Below, piece by piece: positions 22,579-24,048 of a stretch of DNA of 24,048 nt. Source of the stretch: Candidatus Segatella intestinihominis (GTDB lineage: Bacteria; Bacteroidota; Bacteroidia; Bacteroidales; Bacteroidaceae). Under the pieces are notes generated by a model. It searched no databases. It was not told where the DNA came from and was given only the letters and a program-made list of their open reading frames with translations. A program made the translations under genes and the position numbers. Location of the stretch: contig URLG01000041.1 of NCBI GenBank assembly GCA_900548535.1, positions 1 to 24,048 on the forward strand, given 5' to 3'. Every line of letters begins with the position of its first letter. The stretch's first letter is position 1.

Positions 22579-23763
22579 ATGAAAAAGTTATTAGCAGTGC
22601 TAGCTTTCGCTAGTATTTCTTTGAGCGGTTTCGCTCAGGACGCAAACACAACTGAGAAGTACAGTGTTGCAACAAATTCATTCTGGAGCAACTGGTTTGT
22701 TCAGGCAAACGTTGCTGGTTCTGCATTCTGGGGCAACCAGGAGGTAGGCAATGATTTCTCTAAGAGCCCATTGAAGGGCTTCCGCAACAACCTTGGCTTC
22801 TCTGTAGCTGTAGGTAAGTGGTTTACTCCAGGTCTCGGTCTCCGTACTAAGCTCAATGGTATCTGGGGTCGCAATGTGGTTTCTACAGACAAGAAGCAGA
22901 ATGCTGACAAGTATTGGACTTTGAACGAGCAGGTATTGTTCAACGTAAGCAATATGTTGTGTGGTTACAATGAGAACCGCCTTTGGGATTGCATTCCTTA
23001 CGCTAGCGTAGGTTTGAACCGCAACATGTCTGCTAACTCTTATGCTCCAGTTTTGGGCGTAGGTCTCTTGAATGAGTTCAAGATCAACAACAAGTGGGCT
23101 GTCAACCTCGACATCAACTATGCTTTGAGCACAGCTGACTACGATGGTACTACAGCAGCTCTCGCTGGTTCTAAGCCACACGATGCTCACTCTGTTAAGG
23201 GTTTGATCGCTAACCACGACCGTGTGTTGAACGTTGAGGTCGGTGTTACTTACAACCTCGGCAAGGCAACTTGGAACAAGGTTCCAGATGTTGATGCTAT
23301 CAATGCTCTTCACCAGTCAGAGCTCGACGCTCTCAACGCTAAGTTGAACGATGCTAATGCAGAGAACGATCGTTTGAAGAATCTCTTGAACAACCAGAAG
23401 CCAGTTCAGACTAACGCAGCTGCTGAGGCTGAGGCTAAGTATGTAACTACTCCAGTTTCTGTATTCTTCAACCTCGGTAAGGCTAACGTAGCTTCTCGTA
23501 AGGATCTCGTAAACGTACAGGCTCTTGCTAAGTACGCTAAGGACAACAACGCTAAGTTGGTTGTTAATGGTTATGCTGATAGCGCTACTGGTTCTGCAGC
23601 TGTTAACCAGAAGCTCTCTCAGGCTCGTGCTGAGAAGGTAGCTAACGAACTCGTTAAGATGGGTGTAGACAAGGCTAACATCGTAGTTAAGGCTAACGGT
23701 GGTGTTAAGGATTTGACTCCTGCTTCTTACAACCGTCGTGCAACTGTTGAGGTTGCTGAGTAG
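22579..23763 (+). CDS. OmpA-family outer membrane protein
   Basis: 394 aa. The signal peptide is MKKLLAVLAFASISLSGFA, cleaved before Q20. An N-terminal beta-barrel (about 35-228) with alternating aromatic strands is followed by a coiled coil (about 236-273, LHQSELDALNAKLNDANAEND). The C-terminal OmpA peptidoglycan-binding domain (about 292-394) keeps D334 in GYADSATG and R350 in SQARAEKV, the residues that hold diaminopimelate. ATG 22579 was chosen over TTG 22561 because it gives a clean signal peptide. Codon use is the most biased in the window (GCT, CTC, AAC, CGT), which together with the dedicated promoter and terminator marks it as a major surface protein. It tethers the outer membrane to the cell wall. 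Confidence 0.95.
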   Translation: MKKLLAVLAFASISLSGFAQDANTTEKYSVATNSFWSNWFVQANVAGSAFWGNQEVGNDFSKSPLKGFRNNLGFSVAVGKWFTPGLGLRTKLNGIWGRNVVSTDKKQNADKYWTLNEQVLFNVSNMLCGYNENRLWDCIPYASVGLNRNMSANSYAPVLGVGLLNEFKINNKWAVNLDINYALSTADYDGTTAALAGSKPHDAHSVKGLIANHDRVLNVEVGVTYNLGKATWNKVPDVDAINALHQSELDALNAKLNDANAENDRLKNLLNNQKPVQTNAAAEAEAKYVTTPVSVFFNLGKANVASRKDLVNVQALAKYAKDNNAKLVVNGYADSATGSAAVNQKLSQARAEKVANELVKMGVDKANIVVKANGGVKDLTPASYNRRATVEVAE

Positions 23764-23800
23764 TATTTATACTGAATATTTAATAGTATAAAGATAATAT

Positions 23801-23833
23801 GGGGCATTCTTCCTAGTGAAGGATGCCCTTTTT
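23801..23833 (+). terminator. Terminator of the OmpA-family gene
   Basis: The 11-bp stem GGGCATTCTTC (23802-23812) / GAAGGATGCCC (23818-23828), with one T-G pair and a five-base loop CTAGT, is followed by TTTTTC. It lies 38 nt after the stop codon. Confidence 0.93.
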
Positions 23834-23972
23834 CGATATTGGTCAATGGAGTCCTGCATTTGCTTAAATTCAGAAAAAGGTGCGTCAGAACCCCGAAAAA
23901 GCTCGCTTTTGGGGGCAAAAACAAGGAAAAATGCACTTTTTTGAAGAAAAAATGAAAAAAGTTGGGAAAAAG
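23834..23972. other. Gene-free spacer with one internal hairpin
   Basis: No credible reading frame or RNA family was recognised here. It contains a hairpin at 23891-23915: CCCC pairs with GGGG (23891-23894/23912-23915), and AAAAG pairs with CTTTT (23897-23901/23906-23910) closing the tetraloop CTCG. An A-rich stretch then leads into the tRNA promoter. Confidence 0.5.
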
Positions 23973-24004
23973 TTTGGTGGAATCAAAAAATGTTAGTACC
24001 TTTG
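23973..24004 (+). promoter_or_regulatory. Consensus Bacteroidota promoter for the tRNA
   Basis: TTTG (23973-23976) at -33 and TACCTTTG (23997-24004) at -7 are separated by 20 bp, the best full match to the Bacteroidota consensus in the window. Predicted start is about 24010, with a leader of about 15 nt before the mature tRNA 5' end. Confidence 0.85.
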
Positions 24005-24024
24005 CAACCGCTTACGAAAAGTAA

Positions 24025-24048
24025 GGGCGCTTAGCTCAGCTGGTTTAG
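24025..24048 (+). tRNA. tRNA, 5' part only (cut by window end); isotype unresolved, possibly Val
   Basis: The last 24 bases fit a tRNA 5' end: acceptor strand GGGCGCT (24025-24031), T8-A9, D-stem strand GCTC (24034-24037), and D-loop AGCTGG with the conserved GG (24042-24043). The anticodon is outside the window. The GGGCGCT start with TAGCTCAGCTGG resembles tRNA-Val of this phylum, but other isotypes start similarly, so the identity is a guess. Confidence 0.85.

Noticed and set aside
1..24048. Mobile elements, CRISPR arrays, prophage or defence genes
   Set aside because: No transposase, integrase, repeat-spacer array, terminal inverted repeats of insertion-sequence size or foreign-looking gene was seen; every gene except the small lipoprotein and the sensor kinase belongs to a recognised core family.

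Overview
This 24 kb window is chromosomal DNA from a member of the Bacteroidota, most likely a Prevotella/Segatella-type gut or oral anaerobe. The evidence is the repeated Bacteroidota -7 promoter box (TAnnTTTG) before most transcription units, A-rich leaders almost without Shine-Dalgarno sequences, the gene orders DUF177-rpmF-fabH-era-der and tig-clpP-clpX-recQ, and family traits such as an orphan histidine kinase with an HQLGTP H-box, a 725-aa RecQ and a MutL with a DQHR motif. Genus level is inference. No phage, transposon, CRISPR, integron or toxin-antitoxin signal was seen; coding density is high and the content is core genome.

Layout. The window opens on the last bases of a 5S rRNA and its terminator (1-84), then an orphan sensor kinase (192-1358). 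A rightward block follows: DUF177 protein, rpmF, fabH, era, der and a small lipoprotein (1465-6060). A bidirectional terminator separates it from a leftward pair, mlaE-mlaF-like phospholipid ABC genes (6111-7649). These are divergent from lptB (7782-8609) across a 132-bp double-promoter region. Next come trigger factor, clpP, clpX and recQ (8718-14375), then guaB followed closely by two SurA/parvulin chaperones, an OstA/LptA-like protein and mutL (14478-22413). An abundant-type OmpA-family protein with its own promoter and terminator (22579-23833) is followed by a 160-bp gene-free stretch and a promoter leading into a tRNA cut by the window end (24025-24048).

Functional themes. (1) Ribosome and membrane housekeeping: L32, the GTPases Era and Der, and FabH. 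(2) Envelope biogenesis: LptB, an OstA/LptA-like protein, MlaEF, two periplasmic parvulin chaperones, an OmpA protein and a lipoprotein with a probable surface-export signal. (3) Protein quality control: trigger factor and ClpXP. (4) DNA maintenance: RecQ and MutL. (5) Purine synthesis: GuaB.

No wholly new multi-gene system was found. The most interesting signals are small: the clpP promoter lies inside the loop of a perfect 12-bp inverted repeat followed by a T-tract; the era-der spacer holds four consecutive hairpins and a tiny overlapping reading frame; MutL has lost its endonuclease motifs but keeps a clamp-binding-like motif; and ClpX has VGY where IGF is usual in the ClpP-docking loop.
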